DNA of 64,000 nt from Symbiodinium natans (GCA_905221605.1 CAJNDS010002290.1:1167501-1231500), one strand, 5' to 3'. Positions 43,273 through 54,449 are shown, counted from the first letter of the stretch. Translations and numbers: made by a program. The notes: generated from the sequence alone by a model not told the origin.

Positions 43273-44125
43273 CCATCAACCCCAAACGCGAAAGTGGCCT
43301 AGAGTCCAGTCTGACTGAATGCAGAAGCAAGCGGCCCCTTGTGGCATACAGTTGGCGTCCTCATAGCTTCTACCCTAAACCCTGCACTCTACACCTTAAA
43401 CCTTGCACCCCGCCTACAAAGCCTAAAAGCCCTCAATAAGCCCAAAACCCCTCCATAAACCCCAAATCCCATAAACCGATTCAAAGCGCTCCTCGAGGTA
43501 TCACGCCTGGGTGGAGATCAACGAGCTACTAGAGCGCGATGCCGGGAACCCATTGTTGGGCTTAGGGCTTAGGGTTTAGAGTTTAGGGCTTAGGGCTTAG
43601 GGCTTAGGGCTTAGGGCTTAGAGTTTAGGGCTTAGAGTTTAGGGCTTAGGGCTTAGGGCTTCGGGCTTAGGGTGTGGGGCTCAGGGGCTAAGGGATTTTA
43701 AGTCCGGGCCTTTCTGTTCTCGGGCCCCCCCTCCAACCATCCTCCATTCTGCACTAAACGTTTGGGGGCTAGAGAACCCTATTGAGGGTAGCTGGTGGCC
43801 CTAGGTAAAGGTTACCCAAGATCTCCACGGGAGGTTACTATTGCGGATTCTGGGGAAGCATACAATCAAAACCAAGATTCTGGGGTTCGTGCGGTTTAGG
43901 GTTTGGGGTTTAGGAGTTAGGGTTTAGGGGCATGAACCTAGAGCCGCAGAGTGGCCAGAATCAGCGCCAATGACCCCCCAGATTGGAAGGTACAAGAATG
44001 ATGTGGTGCTGACAACAATAAGAGCGATTATCCTTCTAAAGATGGCGTGGCCGTTTTTTGTGTTTAGCATTATTGTCTATCATTTGCTTTTGTTGCTGCA
44101 TTGGTCTCGTTTTTTGTTCTCCTGA
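43273..44125 (+). CDS. Candidate exons, last one with a membrane segment
   Basis: 43273-43350 (acceptor GTTTCTCAG, GT donor) reads INPKRESGLESSLTECRSKR. About 43500-43555 reads YHAWVEINELLERDAGNP. About 43803-43880 reads GKGYPRSPREVTIADSGEAY. 43944-44125 (acceptor CCTAGAG) reads WPESAPMTPQIGRYKNDVVL, then a hydrophobic stretch MAWPFFVFSIIVYHLLLLLH and TGA. The last exon would give a C-terminal membrane anchor. Junctions are unproved; 43556-43690 is a GGGCTTA array inside the presumed intron. Confidence 0.35.
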
Positions 44126-44569
44126 AAGTTAGTAGCTTTCTATACATAACCCTAAGCCCTGAACCCGAAACCCGAAACCAGAAACCTCTTTGTATACATT
44201 TCCGTGTTTGTGTACTTAAGCGGAACATGATGACGGGTAGTTTGGAGGCTCTGGGGACCACGGCACTGGCATCGCAAGATTGAAGAGACTTTTGAAGCTC
44301 AAAGCTTTAAGGAATATGGGTTTAGGGTTTAGGGTTTAGGGTGTAGGGTTGAGGGTGTAGGGTTTAGGGTCAGAGTAGTAGAGAACACCCAAACGACATG
44401 AGCAGGAGGCACCCTTCCAAACCGGCAATACACCACATATAAAACCCCATGTCAAGCCTCACCCTTAAACCGGTTTTGGGTTTGGGAGATTCGTCTTGAG
44501 CGCTTCTGCCGGAACCCTAAACCCTAAACCCTAAACCCTAAACCCTAAACCCTAAACCCTAAACGCCAA

Positions 44570-46207
44570 GGATTTGATGCAGGCATGTCGCGTCCCCTGC
44601 AAGCACTTCAAAGAACTGGCGCCGACGTGCGCAACTTGGAGCTCTGAGCTATAAGCTCAGGGTTTAGGGTTTAGGGTTCAGGGTTTAGGGTTTAGGGTTT
44701 AGGGTTCAGGGTTCAGGGTTCAGGGTTCAGGGTTCAGAGTTTAGTGTTCAGAGTTTAGGGTTCAGGGTGAGAGTTTTGTTCCACAGGATTGGGTGCTGAG
44801 CGCGTGGGCCCGTAGGATTCGTGGACTTTGAGGCGGCGCCTGAACGGTTCCATCCCAGCATATACTAGGACCCGGAGTAGACCCTTGCTTTTTTTTTAGG
44901 GTTTAGGGTTTAGGGCTTAGGGTTTAGGGTTTAGGGTTTAGGGTTTAGGTTTAGGGTTTAGGGTTTAGGGTTTAGGGTTTAGGGTTTAGGGTTTAGGGTT
45001 TAGGGTTTAGGGTTTAGGGTTTAGGGTTTAGGGTTTAGGGTTTAGGGTTTAGGGCTAGGACCCGGAGTAGGCCCGTATTTCCTTCTTCAAAGGATGGGGT
45101 TCCCTTATAATCCCCTCAAAACCAAAATGGGTTTAGGGTTTACAGGGTTTAGGGTTTACGGTAGGTTACTCCTGAGTCTAGAATAGGACCGCCATCTACT
45201 TGACAGCAAGGCTTGAAGGTACGCGGTGCAAGCCCCTGAACCGTCAGCCTCGAAAACCCTAAACCCTAAACCCTAAACCATAAACCCTAAACCCTAAACC
45301 CTAAACCCTAGCCCCTGAATTCCAGACCCTGTGTAGGGTTGAGGCGTTCTAGGCTTTGAGGTTTACGAGGCGGTCGAATTCCCCGAGAGTCCGTACACCT
45401 TGCTTCCCTTTCTACCGAGGTCTCAGAGTTGAGGTGTAGACATAGTGTTTCGGGCCAACCCTCATGCCCTAAACCCAAAGCCCTAAACCCTAAGCCCTAA
45501 GCCCTAAACCCTAAACCCTAAACCCTAAACCCACGAAGCTTTGACCCCCCAAAAAAAGGGGTCGGAAGTCTTCAAGGCTCGCCGAGCAATGGCATGCCCT
45601 GCCTCCGAAGCCATCTACAAGCTTGCCGCATGCCCAGACTTCGGGTTTAGGGTTTAGGGTTTAGGGTTTAGGGTTTAGGGTTTAGGTTTAGGGTTTAGAG
45701 TCTAGGGTTTAGGGTTTAGGGTTTAGAGTTTAGGGCAGGGAACATTCACTAGGTAGCTTAGGGATTCCTTGAGGCCTCTTCTTCCCCAAGCCATGCCAAG
45801 TTCTGCATGTCAAATGTACATGTGTTCGACTCAAAGCTTTCTTACAAATGTAAGCGCCCCGAAACAAAAAACATCCTGGCGAGATGCCCAGGAAAGTTTG
45901 ATACGATGAGTCTCTACGCAAAGGATGACAGGGCACCTCTGGGTGGGTGGGTGGCTGGCTGGGTGGGTGGGTGGGTATATCGGTATTTCTTTGTGCGTTG
46001 TGTGCGTGGACTTGAACTTGAGATGCTGAACCCGAAGCCCCCAAAACCCCCCACCCTCCACCCTCCACTTCAACGGCGCACCCTTCACTCCACTCAAACC
46101 CTACACCCTAAACCCTAACCCTAAACCCGCAATTCTCGCAAGGAGCCGCGGAAGCCCTGAAGGCAGCCTGCATGGCAGGCCCCGGGCCCGCTGTTTTTAG
46201 GCCGTGA
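44570..46207 (+). CDS. Candidate exons just upstream of the long gene
   Basis: 44570-44655 lies between a CCCTAAA and a TTTAGGG array and is open in two frames (SRPLQALQRTGADVRNLEL or MQACRVPCKHFKELAPTCAT). 44787-44831 (acceptor TTCCACAG|G) reads DWVLSAWARRIRGL to TGA. 45361-45419 (acceptor TTTGAG|G, GT donor) reads VYEAVEFPESPYTLLPFLP. About 45555-45640 reads SEVFKARRAMACPASEAIYK and lies between the two array types. 46143-46207 reads AAEALKAACMAGPGPAVFRP to TGA and may end the neighbouring gene about 100 nt before the next one. Products unknown. Confidence 0.35.
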
Positions 46208-46303
46208 TGAAGCTTTGCACCTTCCCGCAGTGCTGGTTACGTGGTGTGCAGCTTGTCTGGTTCAAGACGTATCAGAGCCGCTGTGGCATACTATGTGACC
46301 GTT

Positions 46304-49300
46304 ATGATTGCTGCCCATGAGGGCAAGAGCTATGGTCTGACTGACCCCCGGAGTCTGCTTTGCTTCCTTCAGGATGCAGACGTCAGGCTCGTCCGCCTTG
46401 AGTATCTCATCGAACTTCTTGAAACAGGGAGAACCTTTCCCCGACGCCAGGAGGCCGAGAACGAGAAGACCGCCGCAGGAGCAGCAGCCCTCGTTGACGC
46501 CGAGGAACTGAACGAAGTCAGGATCGACGACGTGACGGGCCATTTGTCCACGATGATCCAGCACCCAAAGCCGAGACCGGTCACCGTCCTTCTTGTGTCG
46601 GTGAGCCACGTGTGGGAGAGCATGCAGCATCCGGATCCCTGGAGGTTGGCGTTCGGTCAGGGATTAGGAGGGGCCGTCTCTCCCAAGGTAAAGGGGGTTT
46701 CCGAGAATGGGGCTACCTTTTTTGGGGGGGTGGAACTATGATAAGGACTATAGTATTTGGGGGTATATTGGGGGCACCCCTATTTTGGGAAACCCCCATA
46801 TCTTAGCATCCTCACCCTCAACAGGTATCAGCTTGACGCCATTGTCAAGGAATATCGTCCACGACTACTTGACAGCTTAGTGTGGATCTTCTTCGACTTT
46901 GTCTCGCTGCACCAGTACATCAGGGATGAAGATCAGGAGAGCCGCTTCAAGCAGGCGCTCGACAATATGCATTTGCTTTATGCGCACGAGGCCATCGAAG
47001 TGTATCGGATAACGCTGCTGACCCCGCAGAGCGTTCGAGATGAGTGTCTTGCAGCCAACCGCTGCCGCTGGAGGATCCCAGTTTTCTGGGAAGAGGAGGG
47101 CAAAGTGATGCTGGTGCCTGTGTCGAAGCTGCACTTGAACCAAACACCTTATGATGATAGAGGTTGGTGTCAAGCAGAGGCTCAGTGGGCAGCCCTCAGG
47201 GCTTCCCTCAAGGATGGGAATCCAGTGCCCCTTCCTCCAGACATGTTCCGGTCGCAGATGACACAGCTTCAGTTCACGCATCGGGACGACGCAGGCAAGG
47301 TTTTCGAGCTTCAGGAGAAGATCTTCAGGGAGAAGACAGCTTCCACAACAAGGCTTCTTGTAGAGGACCTGGATGATGCGAAGCTTGCCACTTTGGTTGT
47401 GGCACTTCCTTTCTACAGCGCGCTGAAGGAGCTAGTTGTAAATGCAAGCTCGGAGCATGCTTGGAAAGTAGCTCTCGGTGTAGTGGAGTCGGGTGCTTCC
47501 GACATCCAGATCGAGTGTGGCAACCTGCGCGACGAGGATGCCGTCGCTTTGGCAGCTGACTTGTCAAGGGAGAGCGGCCGACACTTGGAGAGGCTGCATC
47601 TCAAATGTGCTGACATTGGGGAGTTGGGCAGGAATGCCCTCCAGCAAATGCGGGAACATCACGACTCTGTTTCTAGAGGCCGCAGAGGCCCAGTTGACCT
47701 CGTCATCGAAGTCTCCGGCTCACCTCGCACGACGCTGTGCATCGTGGTCGCTAAGCGTGAGGGGCGTGAACTACGTGAGGCAAAGCCCTTGGCCGCAGCG
47801 GCCATTCTAGCGGGGTCAAGCGCCAGCCTTGCGCCATTGACCGTGCGCTGCCTTGAAGGCTCGACATTTCAGCTCCATGTGGACAGTGTGGAAACGGGGT
47901 GGGATGTGCAGAGACGCGTAGCAGGAAGAGTTGGCCGGTCCGCTGAGTCAATCGTGCTGACTTCAGGCGACCGGGTCCTCGACCCTTGCCAGCCGCTGCT
48001 GCAACAAGCTCAAGACCGAGAGGTCACATATGTGATTCGGAAGCTTGGGGCCGGCTACGCAGTCCGCTGTATAGAGCGTGCCTTCGCAGGGAACGCTTTA
48101 GCTGAAGACACTGATGCCAAGGCTGAGATTGTTGCCTTGACCTTCGGCGTATTCTTCAACCAGAGCTTTGAGGGACTGCAGCTTCCCAGCGGCCTACAGA
48201 CCTTGACCTTCGGCGTTTTCTTCAATCAGAGCTTGGAGGGACTGCAGTTTCCTTCCAGCCTACAGACCTTGACCTTCGGCCGTGATTTCAACCAGAGCTT
48301 GGAGGGACTGGCTCTTCCCAGCGGCCTACAGACCTTGACCTTCGGCGATAAGTTTAGCCAGAGCTTGACAGGAGTGCAGCTTCCCAGCGGCCTACAGACC
48401 TTGACCTTCGGCGGTCCCTTCAATGAGAAGCAGAGCCTGAAAAAACTTCAGCTTCCCAGCGGCCTACAGACCTTGACCTTCGGCGATAAGTTCAACCAGA
48501 GCTTGGAGGGACTGCGGATTCCCAGCGTCCTACGAACCTTGACCTTCGGCCATGACTTCAACCAGAGCTTGGAAGGACTGCAGCTTCCAAGCGGCCTCCA
48601 GACCTTGACCTTCGGTTGTGCTTTCAATCAAAGCTTGGAGGGACTGCAGATTCCCAGCGGCCTACAGACTTTGACCTTCGGCGATAAGTTTAACCAGAGC
48701 TTGACAGGGCTGCAGCTTCCCAGCGGCCTACAGACCTTGACCTTCGGTTGCGCATTCAACCAGAGCTTGGAGGGACTGCAGCTTCCCAGCGGCTTACAGA
48801 CCCTGGCCTTCGGCCGTGACTTCAACCAGAGCTTGGACACACTGCGGCTTCCCAGCGGCCTACAGATCTTGGCCTTCGGCGATAAGTTCAACCAGAGCTT
48901 GGCGGGACTGCAGTTGCCCAGCGGCCTGCAGACCTTGACCTTCGGCGATAAGTTCAACCAGAGCTTGGAGGGTCTGCAGCTTCCCAGCGGCCTACGCACC
49001 CTGACCTTCGGTGTTTTCTTCAACCAGAGCTTGGAGGGACTGCAGTTTCCCAGCGGCCTACAGACCTTGACCTTCGGCCGTGACTTCAACCAGAGCCTGG
49101 AGGGACTGCAGCTTCCCAGTGGCCTACAGACCTTGACCTTCGGCGAGAAGTTCAACCAGAGCTTGGAGGGACTGCAGCTTCCCAGCGGCCTACAGACCTT
49201 GACATTCGGCGAGTTCTATAACCAAAGCTTGGAGGGACTGCAGCTTCGCAGCTCCTTGCTGCGTGTTTCTACACGGCTTGTTCAGGTAGACACCGCTTGA
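46304..49300 (+). CDS. HPDPW/RGWC-domain, ubiquitin-like and FNIP-repeat protein
   Basis: One intron (46645-46824) joins exon 46304-46644 to 46825-49300; AG|G at the junction gives HPDPWR|YQLDAIVKEY, so about 938 residues. Residues 100-300 hold a domain known to me from many uncharacterised dinoflagellate proteins: HVWES (102-106), HPDPW (109-113), WIFFDFVSLHQY and RGWCQAE (226-232). A short LRR-like helix/strand region follows. Residues about 450-520 (LTVRCLEGSTFQLHV to VTYVIRK) resemble a ubiquitin-like fold. Residues about 550-925 are 17 repeats of 22 residues with consensus LTFGDKFNQSLEGLQLPSGL, the FNIP-type LRR, probably a protein-binding solenoid. No catalytic site is evident; a scaffold or adaptor role is an inference. 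The start is uncertain: an acceptor-like TTCCTTCAG|G at 46372 could bring in an upstream exon. A possible GTAGAC donor near 49286 could extend the C-terminus. Confidence 0.85.
46694..46798. mobile_element. Foldback element filling the intron, GGGGTACCTTATTGGGG family, copy 2
   Basis: Left arm GGGGGTTTCCGAGAATGGGG and right arm complementary to GGGGGTTTCCCAAAATAGGG lie just inside the 180-nt intron of the long gene, occupying over half of it. Related foldbacks are at 20273-20362 and 61655-61775. The junctions GGAG|GTTGGC and ACAG|GTATCA share AGGT, as a target-site duplication would. Confidence 0.6.
48133..49257 (+). repeat. 17 tandem 66-nt coding repeats (FNIP type)
   Basis: Units of 66 nt encode 22 residues; unit 5 carries a two-residue insertion (FNEKQSL). 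The two variable residues after LTFG fall into a few types (VFF, RDF, DKF, CAF). The order VFF-RDF-DKF in units 2-4 recurs as VFF-RDF-EKF in units 14-16, including the rare QFPS in units 2 and 14. Nucleotide identity between units is very high, so the array is expanding or being homogenised. It yields false reverse-strand ORFs. Confidence 0.95.
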
Positions 49301-49661
49301 TTCTTGAACACGCATGGAACAAAAGGCTAAAAATGCACCCAGCAATGGCATACTTAGCCTCTCCCCAGTCTTGTTCTTTTTGTCGCAATTGCTTGCAAAA
49401 GTGCTCCTTCCTGTGTGGTCGGTCTTCCTGGTGTATTGTTGACAGCATCTCACAGGGAGGTTCGGGCCGATTCGGGCCATCGTCCTAGTTGGGTGGGGCG
49501 GTGAGGTGGCGCTCTGCCAGTTGCGTGTGCCGCCCTAGCCTCCGCGTCAATCTGCGTCGAGGGAGCGCATGGCAGCCCAAACCTAGAATTTCGACATGTT
49601 GATGCATTCTCCTGCCGCTGCAAACATCTCAACTCAGCTCATCTCTCAATCTCCATCACAG

Positions 49662-50111
49662 GGCCCAAGATGATGCCACGAAATTCGGAAGATCCCCGAA
49701 GCAGCTAAACTCTTGAACCCCTTATGAATGCTGGAGGAGCCTTGACACACTCTCCGGATCACCCCCTGCCACATTACCGAGCCGAGCTTTGTGACACCTC
49801 GTGTTGCTGGGCGTAGGCCTTAGGCCTTAGGCCTTGGGTTTTTGGGTTTAAGAGTTTAGGGGCCCCCACTCACCCCTAAAAGCCCCGAACCCCAAGCCCC
49901 AAGACCCAAGACCCCAAGCTGCAAGACCCCAAACTCCAAGCCCCAAACCCCAAACCCCAAACTATATAGACCCTAGACCAACCCTTCTCAGCCTTGTAAA
50001 CCGTACATCAACCCTACACACCCCTGTTAAACCCCGTTCCTAAACTCCCTCAAAATCCCAAACCGATTGTGTCAGGCCTTCTGAACCCGAAACCCTAAAC
50101 CCCAAACCCTA

Positions 50112-50196
<85 letters not shown>

Positions 50197-50320
50197 ACCC
50201 TAAACCCTAAACCCTAAACCCTACCAACCCCAAACCGGTCCTGACAGGCCCTGGGTCACACAGGCCCTGGCCCGGCCCTGCAAATATGCGGCCCCCAGCG
50301 CGCCGAGGCGGCTGATTTAG
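49662..50320 (+). CDS. Candidate terminal exons, products unknown
   Basis: 49662-49716 (acceptor CTCCATCACAG|G) reads AQDDATKFGRSPKQLNS to TGA and could be a last exon of the long gene if the GTAGAC donor near 49286 is used, though phases disagree as read. 50248-50320 (acceptor CCTGACAG|G, after the CCCTCAA array) reads PWVTQALARPCKYAAPSAPR and ends at TAG. Confidence 0.3.
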
Positions 50321-50534
50321 GTTGTTGTTGTTTGTTGTTTTTTTTTTTTTTTAGGGGGTGTCTAGGGTTTAGGATTTAAAGTTTAGGGTTTAGGGTTTAG
50401 GGCTTTATAGGGGGTTCACAGGAGAATAGGGTGTTTTTAGGTTCCGTTTTGTGGTTTATGGCCGAGGCCCAGGGCCTTCGTTTTGGAGCGAAACCCGATC
50501 ATTTATGGTTTCGGGTTTAGGGTCTAGGGGGTTA

Positions 50535-50653
50535 CAGTAAACTCCAAACAGCTGGAACATCCTTATCCCATACCCCAAGAGGTACACTAAAGGGAATCCC
50601 AGCTCTAATCATCCTTATACCATGTTCCAACTTTCTGGAGTTTACTGTAGGTT
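50535..50653. mobile_element. Foldback element, TACAGTAAACTCCA family
   Basis: Left TACAGTAAACTCCAAACAGC and right GCTGGAACATCC-type partners (GTTCCAACTTTCTGGAGTTT then ACTGTA) are inverted. About 119 nt, with no array inside. Confidence 0.75.
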
Positions 50654-51293
50654 TTTTGGGGCTTTCAGGGGCCGAACAGGGTCGTATAGGGTCGATAAAG
50701 TTTCATGGGGCTTAGAAAAGTTTGCAAGGCTTATAGGTGTTACAGGGTTTATCAGGTTTGTGGTAGGGATTGCAGGGATTGCAGGGTTGAGGGTTGTGGT
50801 ATTTAGGTACGAGCCCATGTTCAGAAGACGATGTACGAAGCCACCACAGTGAGGAGCCCCCCGTCTACACTAACAGCACTTCGGGGGTCTATATCCTAAG
50901 TTTCGGACCCTAGACCTTAAGCCCTACATGCAAATAACCCGAGAAACCGTAGACCCTCCCCTCCCCCGCTCGAAAAAATAAAGCAAATCAAAAAAGATGA
51001 AGAAACCTACGGCAAGCCATGGCAAGCGCCAAAACAGCCCAAAACCCTAAACCCCAGTGAACAAATCCGACCCTAAGTCCTAAATCTGAACCCTAAGCCC
51101 TCAACCCTCCCTTAATTACTCAAAACCTAAACCCCAAACCCCCAACCCTAACCCCTAAACCCTCAACCCTCAACCCTCAGCCCTGAACCCTGAACCCTGA
51201 ACCCTGAACCCTGAACCCTGAACCCTGAACCCTGAACCCTGAACCCTGAACCCTGAACCCTGAACCCTGAACCCTATCCGTGGCGTGCTCCAG

Positions 51294-51842
51294 GTTGCGC
51301 CCAAGCCCGGAGAGGAAGGCACCGAGCCTTAGGGTTTAGGGTTTGGGGTTTAGGGTTTGGGGTTGGGGTTTGTGGTTTAGGGTTTAGGGTTTAGGGTTTA
51401 GGGTTTAGGGTTTAGGGTTTAGGGTTTAGGGTTTAGGGTTTAGGGTTTAGGGTTTAGGGTTTAGGGTTTAGGGTTTATAGGGTTTAGGGATCTTGGCCGC
51501 TGGTCTTCAGGGCTTCGGCTTAAGTTTTAAGGGGGGCTAGGGATTTGTTGGGGGCAGGATTGTTGGGCGTGTGCACGCGCCATGAGGGGTCGCGGCAGGA
51601 GGTTTAACCCTACACCCTACAACTTCCAAACCCTAAACCCTTGCAGACCCTGAACTCTGCAGACCCCGAAGCCCCAGCAGGCCCCTAACAAACCTTCAAC
51701 CCCCGAAGCCCTAAAACCCTAAACCCTGAACCCCAAACCCTCAACCCTAAACCCTAAACCCCGAACCCTCTACTGGTTCCAGGGCGCGAAGCCCAAGTCT
51801 GCGGTGCAAGCTCCGTCTGCACATGAGGCCCCTTCGCTCTAA
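51294..51842 (+). CDS. Candidate terminal exons, products unknown
   Basis: 51294-51332 (acceptor GCTCCAG|G, between a CCCTGAA and a TTTAGGG array) reads VAPKPGEEGTEP to TAG. 51783-51842 (acceptor GGTTCCAG|G, after a CCCTAAA array) reads GAKPKSAVQAPSAHEAPSL to TAA. Both look like hydrophilic protein tails. Confidence 0.35.
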
Positions 51843-51923
51843 AGTCTGATCATCAACCCTAAACCCTAAACCCTAAACCCTAAACCCTAAACCCTAAACC
51901 CTAAACCCTAAACCCTAAACCCA

Positions 51924-52375
51924 GATGGGCGCGACTGTCAGAGAAAGAAAGGCTTGAAGGGCCGTTGTGGAAGCCCAAAATCCTTCTAACCATAGCAGAG
52001 ACATGGAGTTCAGCGCGAGGGCTATCGGCTGTAAAGCATCCAAAGTCGCGATGAGGACGAAGAGCTGCCAGCAAGGCCGATGAAGCGACCTCGAGGCACG
52101 GATTCAGGTTTTTCGATGGTAGCTCCACTAGAAGACAGAGTCTGAGAGTTGAGAGGTGGCTTTGCAACCCATCGTCTCCTAGCAGGTTCTGGTCTTACAG
52201 GCGCTTGCTCGTTTGTTACACGACGGCATCGTTCTAGTGCCATGCAACAGCCGCCTGCGATTCATGACAAGCAGCTGCCCGAAGGCCCTGAAGTTGGCAC
52301 TGCTCCAGCACTGATTGCTTGCCCTGAAAGACGAAACCCGAAGCCAGTTAGCCTGAAGCGGTTTTGGATGTAGGG
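51924..52375 (+). CDS. Coding-like block, probably several exons
   Basis: The longest repeat-free, protein-like block outside the long gene. After acceptor ACCCAG a frame reads WARLSEKERLEGPLWKPKIL and onward. A second frame around 52045-52109 reads RDEDEELPARPMKRPRGTDS before a GTTTTT donor. After acceptor GGTCTTACAG|G, 52201-52314 reads ALARLLHDGIVLVPCNSRLR, then FMTSSCPKALKLALLQH and TGA. A CCCTAAA array lies immediately upstream. Splicing between the pieces is not resolved, and an overlapping frame runs to 52373. Confidence 0.4.
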
Positions 52376-52429
52376 CCGGGGTTCAAGATTGCCGTGAACC
52401 ATACAGCATGCGAACCAGCTTTGCCTAGA

Positions 52430-52970
52430 CGTACATACATATGCACAAATAAATAAGAAAATGAATGAATGAATGAAATGGAATGAAATTAAGTGAAATG
52501 AAATGAAATGAAAGGAAAGAAAAGGAAAGGAAATGAACGAATGAATGAGTGAATGAATACATGCATATTAGATACGTTAATGTGTGTATACATATAGATT
52601 GATAGATAGATCTATGTCATATATCTGGTTATTCTATATACTTACATATTTGTGTGTATGCAGGGACATACACCCACAAATATTTACATGTGTATTGATT
52701 AATGTGTTTGTTTGTTTGTGTGTGTGTGCTCCTACGTACATATATGCATGTTCCGATATACATCTAGACACATACACATATACGCAGATACACATGTACG
52801 CATATACCTAGATGCATACATACATACATACACATGTATATATATGTGTGCTTCTACATGTATACTTTTTTACATTACATATATACAAACAGTACATGTA
52901 ATGCCTGCATATATACTTATTATGTACATAAACAGAAGCATACACGTACTTATGTACATACATGCGTATG
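52430..52970. repeat. AT/ACATA-rich low-complexity island
   Basis: GAATGAATGAAATG repeats pass into ATACATAC, GTGTGTTTG and ATATACACAT sequence for over 500 nt, free of heptamers. Frames across it are Tyr/Ile/His-rich artefacts. A smaller island with the same look is at 53350-53490. Confidence 0.85.
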
Positions 52971-53283
52971 ACAGGTCATTGATCCCCAGCAAACCAAGAC
53001 AAGAGTCTCTGGAGCCTTAGGGTAAGACTGGGTAAGAATTGCCTTGGGGCCCAGTGTTCGGGGTGCAGGCCGGGTTCAGGTGTTGTGTGTAGGGTTTGGG
53101 ATGTACTCCTAAACCCTAAACCCTAAACTCTGAGACCCTAAAGCTTTGGGAGCTCCCACCCTACACCTCGATCCCGAAACCCTTCAACCTCTCAACCACA
53201 AAACCCTGAACCCTAAAGCCTAAACCCTAAACCCTGAACCCTAAACCCTAAGCCCAAAAGCCATGTGGCGGTTCAACAGCCAG

Positions 53284-53343
53284 GCTCTGTCGCCCGCCAG
53301 CTGGCAGGTTTGGGACCTTGACGAGGCGTGGCGTCGAGTCTAA
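53284..53343 (+). CDS. Candidate terminal exon
   Basis: Acceptor CAACAGCCAG|G after a CCCTAAA array; reads ALSPASWQVWDLDEAWRRV and ends at TAA. The frame is open back to an ATG at 53261 (MWRFNSQ). Tryptophan-rich; product unknown. Confidence 0.35.
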   Translation, partial: ALSPASWQVWDLDEAWRRV

Positions 53344-53803
53344 ACTGTTCAGTATAAACATGAATAAATAATTAACTATACAAATATAACTATGTATATA
53401 TGTAGATATATATATTTCAAGAATTTTTTGTTATCCATATTCATACATATTTATGTTTTTTTATTTGTTGATTTGCATTTATGTGTTTATTTGTTCTGTG
53501 TATATTCATGGTCTATGGTTCGAGTTTTGGGGTTCGGGTTTAGAGTTTCGGGCCCGGGGGGGGGGGGGGGGGGCGCGGAAAGTAGCATGCCATATTCATT
53601 ATCTATATATATATATATATATATGTATGCCAACACGCGGAACAGTTCTTGTCGGGGTTGAGGGCTAGGGGGTGCTCATGGATTTTTGAGCTTAGCGCTG
53701 AGGGTTTAGGGTTTAGGGTTTAGGGTTTGTGAGCTTAGCGCTTAAAGGGTTTGTGGCGGTACTTTGGGGCTTGTCGCCACAGCGTGTAGGGTCCATGACA
53801 CAT

Positions 53804-53913
53804 GAAGGTTCATGGACAGCTAGAAGTAGGGTTACAAGTGCCAAAATAAGGTTATAACTGTGGGCAACATACTTCTAACTTATAACCCTACTTGAAGCAA
53901 CCCATGAACCTCC
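53804..53913. mobile_element. Foldback element with GAAGGTTCATGG ends
   Basis: GAAGGTTCATGG and its partner CCATGAACCTCC enclose AGAAGTAGGGTTACAAG and its near complement ACTTATAACCCTACTTG. The inner GGTTATAACTG resembles the family at 3612 and 28213. Confidence 0.65.
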
Positions 53914-54449
53914 AAGTAGGGCCTATAAGACTGTCAAGTTGAGGGCCTCAATACTTCTCTAGGCTTCACAGAGTGCAGCCTTTTATCGTAATCTCGGCTC
54001 CATAAACCCTAACCCCTAAACCCTAAACCCCAAACCCCAAATCCTAAACCCTAAACCCCAAACCCTAAACCCTAAACCCTAAACCCTAAACCCTGCTCAA
54101 AGTTCGCAGGTGTTCTTGGGTCGTAGGGCTTCGGGCTTTTGTGGGAAGCCCATGCCAACCTCAAGCGCGTGGATACCGACTGAGGTTAGTCCGCAGCCGC
54201 TGCTGCCCTGAATTGGGCCTTAGGTTCTAGGGTTTAGGGTTTAGGGTTTAGGGTTTAGGGTTTAGGGTTTAGGGTTTAGGGTTTAGGGTTCCCGAAGCTT
54301 AGAGATTAAGGCTGTAGGCTTAAGGTGTTTAAACCCTCTGCCCCTATATAGCCAACTTGTAGCAGTCCCGGTAATTTTTGGTTGCCTGGTTAGGGTTTAG
54401 GGTTTCCCCAAACACCCTAAACCCTAACTCTGGGACCCCAAAGCCTCTG

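Larger units (their letters stand above)
35000..46140. repeat. Heptamer arrays and non-coding content of 35-46.1 kb
   Basis: CCCTAAA arrays: 36310-36425 (CCCCAAA/CCCGAAA units), 37293-37315, 37480-37560, 37840-37900, 38200-38311, 40240-40345, 41063-41165 (five CCCTACA units), 41990-42102, 44514-44564, 45254-45310 and 45476-45532. TTTAGGG arrays: 35383-35520 (many TTTGGGG), 36560-36630, 37998-38053, 39586-39650, 40050-40136, 40445-40600, 42588-42620, 42810-42990, 43163-43240, 43556-43690 (GGGCTTA), 44658-44768 (TTCAGGG), 44898-45055 and 45640-45736. A (GGGT)n tract lies at 45940-45975. The stretches 36640-37050 and 40600-40900 show no exon I can support. Confidence 0.8.

Noticed and set aside
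46241-46741. ORF starting at GTG 46241 and reading through to 46741
   Set aside because: Starts at a non-ATG codon and runs into the intron; the in-frame HPDPWR|YQLDAIV join shows the exon ends at 46644.
46688-46831. Alternative intron GTAAAG...TATCAG in the long gene
   Set aside because: It keeps frame but leaves extra residues between HPDPW and LDAIV, and its acceptor is followed by C instead of G; 46645-46824 gives a contiguous family match and AG|G.
48628-49155. 175-residue reverse-strand ORF rich in PLGSCSPSKLWL
   Set aside because: It is the antisense shadow of the FNIP repeat array; the + strand frame has clear FNIP consensus.
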